In this document: one piece after another, positions 63,610 through 64,000 of the stretch | Layout: each line of letters starts with the position of its first letter | Numbering within the stretch: the first letter of the stretch is position 1 | Source of the DNA: Bacteroidota bacterium | GTDB taxonomy: Bacteria; Bacteroidota; Bacteroidia; NS11-12g; UBA9320 | Length of the DNA stretch: 64,000 bases | Assembly (NCBI GenBank): GCA_947468275.1 | Contig: CANIKO010000006.1 | Location: forward strand, 62,001 to 126,000 | Direction of reading: 5' to 3' | The notes under the pieces: generated by a model | What the model saw: only the letters and a program-made list of their open reading frames with translations | Database searches by the model: none | Told to the model about the DNA's origin: nothing | Program-made: the position numbers and the translations under genes

Positions 63610-64000
63610 ATGCTAAATAACAGGAAACCATTACTTATTTTTAGCGCCGCACTATTTACTATCAATAGTTTTGCGCAAGTAAAAAGTGATAACCTACTTG
63701 TAACCTCTGATAGCTTGAAACACCGCATACTCACTGAAATTGTTATTTCATCTTCACGTAATCCGGAAACAATTTTACGTTCATCTATCAGTATCGTACA
63801 ATTAAATTGCATCGATGCAAGAAATATGGGTTCACCAACCTGCTTTGATGCAATTGAAAACATGAAAGGAGTACAAATTATTACCCCCAGCTTGGGGTTT
63901 AAAGTAATAAACACAAGAGGTTTTGCAAATACAACCAATGTTCGCTTTACGCAATTGATTGATGGAGTAGATAATCAGGCCCCTCACATTGGCGCCCCTA
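63610..64000 (+). CDS. TonB-dependent receptor (3' truncated)
   Basis: An open frame running off the window end, at least 130 residues. The signal peptide MLNNRKPLLIFSAALFTINS is followed by FAQVKSD. A possible TonB box is LTEIVISSSRN, then the plug domain with NMGSPTCFDAIENMKGVQII and VINTRGFANTTNVRFTQLID, ending GVDNQAPHIGAP. There is no carboxypeptidase-like N-terminal domain, so it is not SusC-type. It lies directly after a ModE-type regulator, which suggests, but does not prove, uptake of molybdate, tungstate or a metal complex. Confidence 0.87.
   Translation, partial: MLNNRKPLLIFSAALFTINSFAQVKSDNLLVTSDSLKHRILTEIVISSSRNPETILRSSISIVQLNCIDARNMGSPTCFDAIENMKGVQIITPSLGFKVINTRGFANTTNVRFTQLIDGVDNQAPHIGAP

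Noticed and set aside
1-64000. CRISPR array, prophage or integrated plasmid
   Set aside because: I saw no regularly spaced short repeats, no phage structural genes and no integrase or transposase; the single ParA gene has no ParB or replication gene beside it.

Overview
The window is a stretch of chromosome from a low-GC member of the Bacteroidota, probably an uncultured relative of the Sphingobacteriales/Chitinophagales. Four things point there. Six proteins are secreted and carry C-terminal type IX secretion (T9SS) sorting domains. Many genes are preceded by the Bacteroidota -7 promoter motif TAnnTTTG and almost none by a Shine-Dalgarno sequence. There are families largely confined to the phylum (DUF4270, DUF5683, DUF4476, a DUF3109 protein, the Gln-x-His dihydroorotase). 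Essential genes are scattered among surface-protein genes. I saw no prophage, rRNA operon, CRISPR array or transposase gene; one tRNA gene is present.

Layout. 1-7.6 kb: end of a YeiH-type exporter, a lysine-rich H1-like protein beside an orphan ParA ATPase, aspS, two small exported proteins, the potassium transporter kup and a Nudix hydrolase. 7.8-16.2 kb: dihydroorotase, lptB, an outer-membrane barrel, a four-gene envelope cluster (LolA-like, YidD-like, two DUF5683 proteins), a foldback repeat, two small exported TM2-like proteins and cvfB. 16.6-32.7 kb: surface/secreted proteins (2314-aa adhesin-like protein, C-type lectin, 820-aa propeller-like protein, 833-aa metallopeptidase) with a VOC protein, DUF3109, purE and purK between them. 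33-41.3 kb: menE, an OmpA protein, an aldo/keto reductase, panC, a half-length glycogen-synthase-like protein with DUF4270, DAHP synthase and asd. 41.4-45.2 kb: a five-gene minus-strand operon (LD-carboxypeptidase, GtrA, FolK, WbqC, small membrane protein) and a divergent tRNA methyltransferase. 45.2-51.5 kb: a lamin-tail/T9SS type B protein, a CHASE2 protein with a FecR-like partner, and an HdrD-like Fe-S membrane protein. 51.5-55 kb: repeat copies around a small orphan gene, then tRNA-Arg(CCG)-selU-selD read leftward. 55-64 kb: another T9SS protein, panD-flippase-rfaE2, metK, glmS, a DUF4476 protein, and a ModE-type regulator upstream of a TonB-dependent receptor cut by the window edge.

Most interesting points. 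(1) A dispersed non-coding foldback element of about 320-370 bp that is almost entirely one inverted repeat, in two full copies and one half copy. (2) A ModE-type regulator whose start is overlapped by a tandem ~27-bp repeat containing the -7 box, directly upstream of a TonB receptor. (3) ParA next to an H1-like protein. (4) A tRNA-Arg-selU-selD transcription unit with a perfect consensus promoter and a TTG start for selU. (5) A perfect 33-bp palindrome over the -33 region of an apparently leaderless gene. (6) A YidD domain in an exported protein within a LolA/DUF5683 cluster. None of these was checked against a database; family names come from recognition of motifs.
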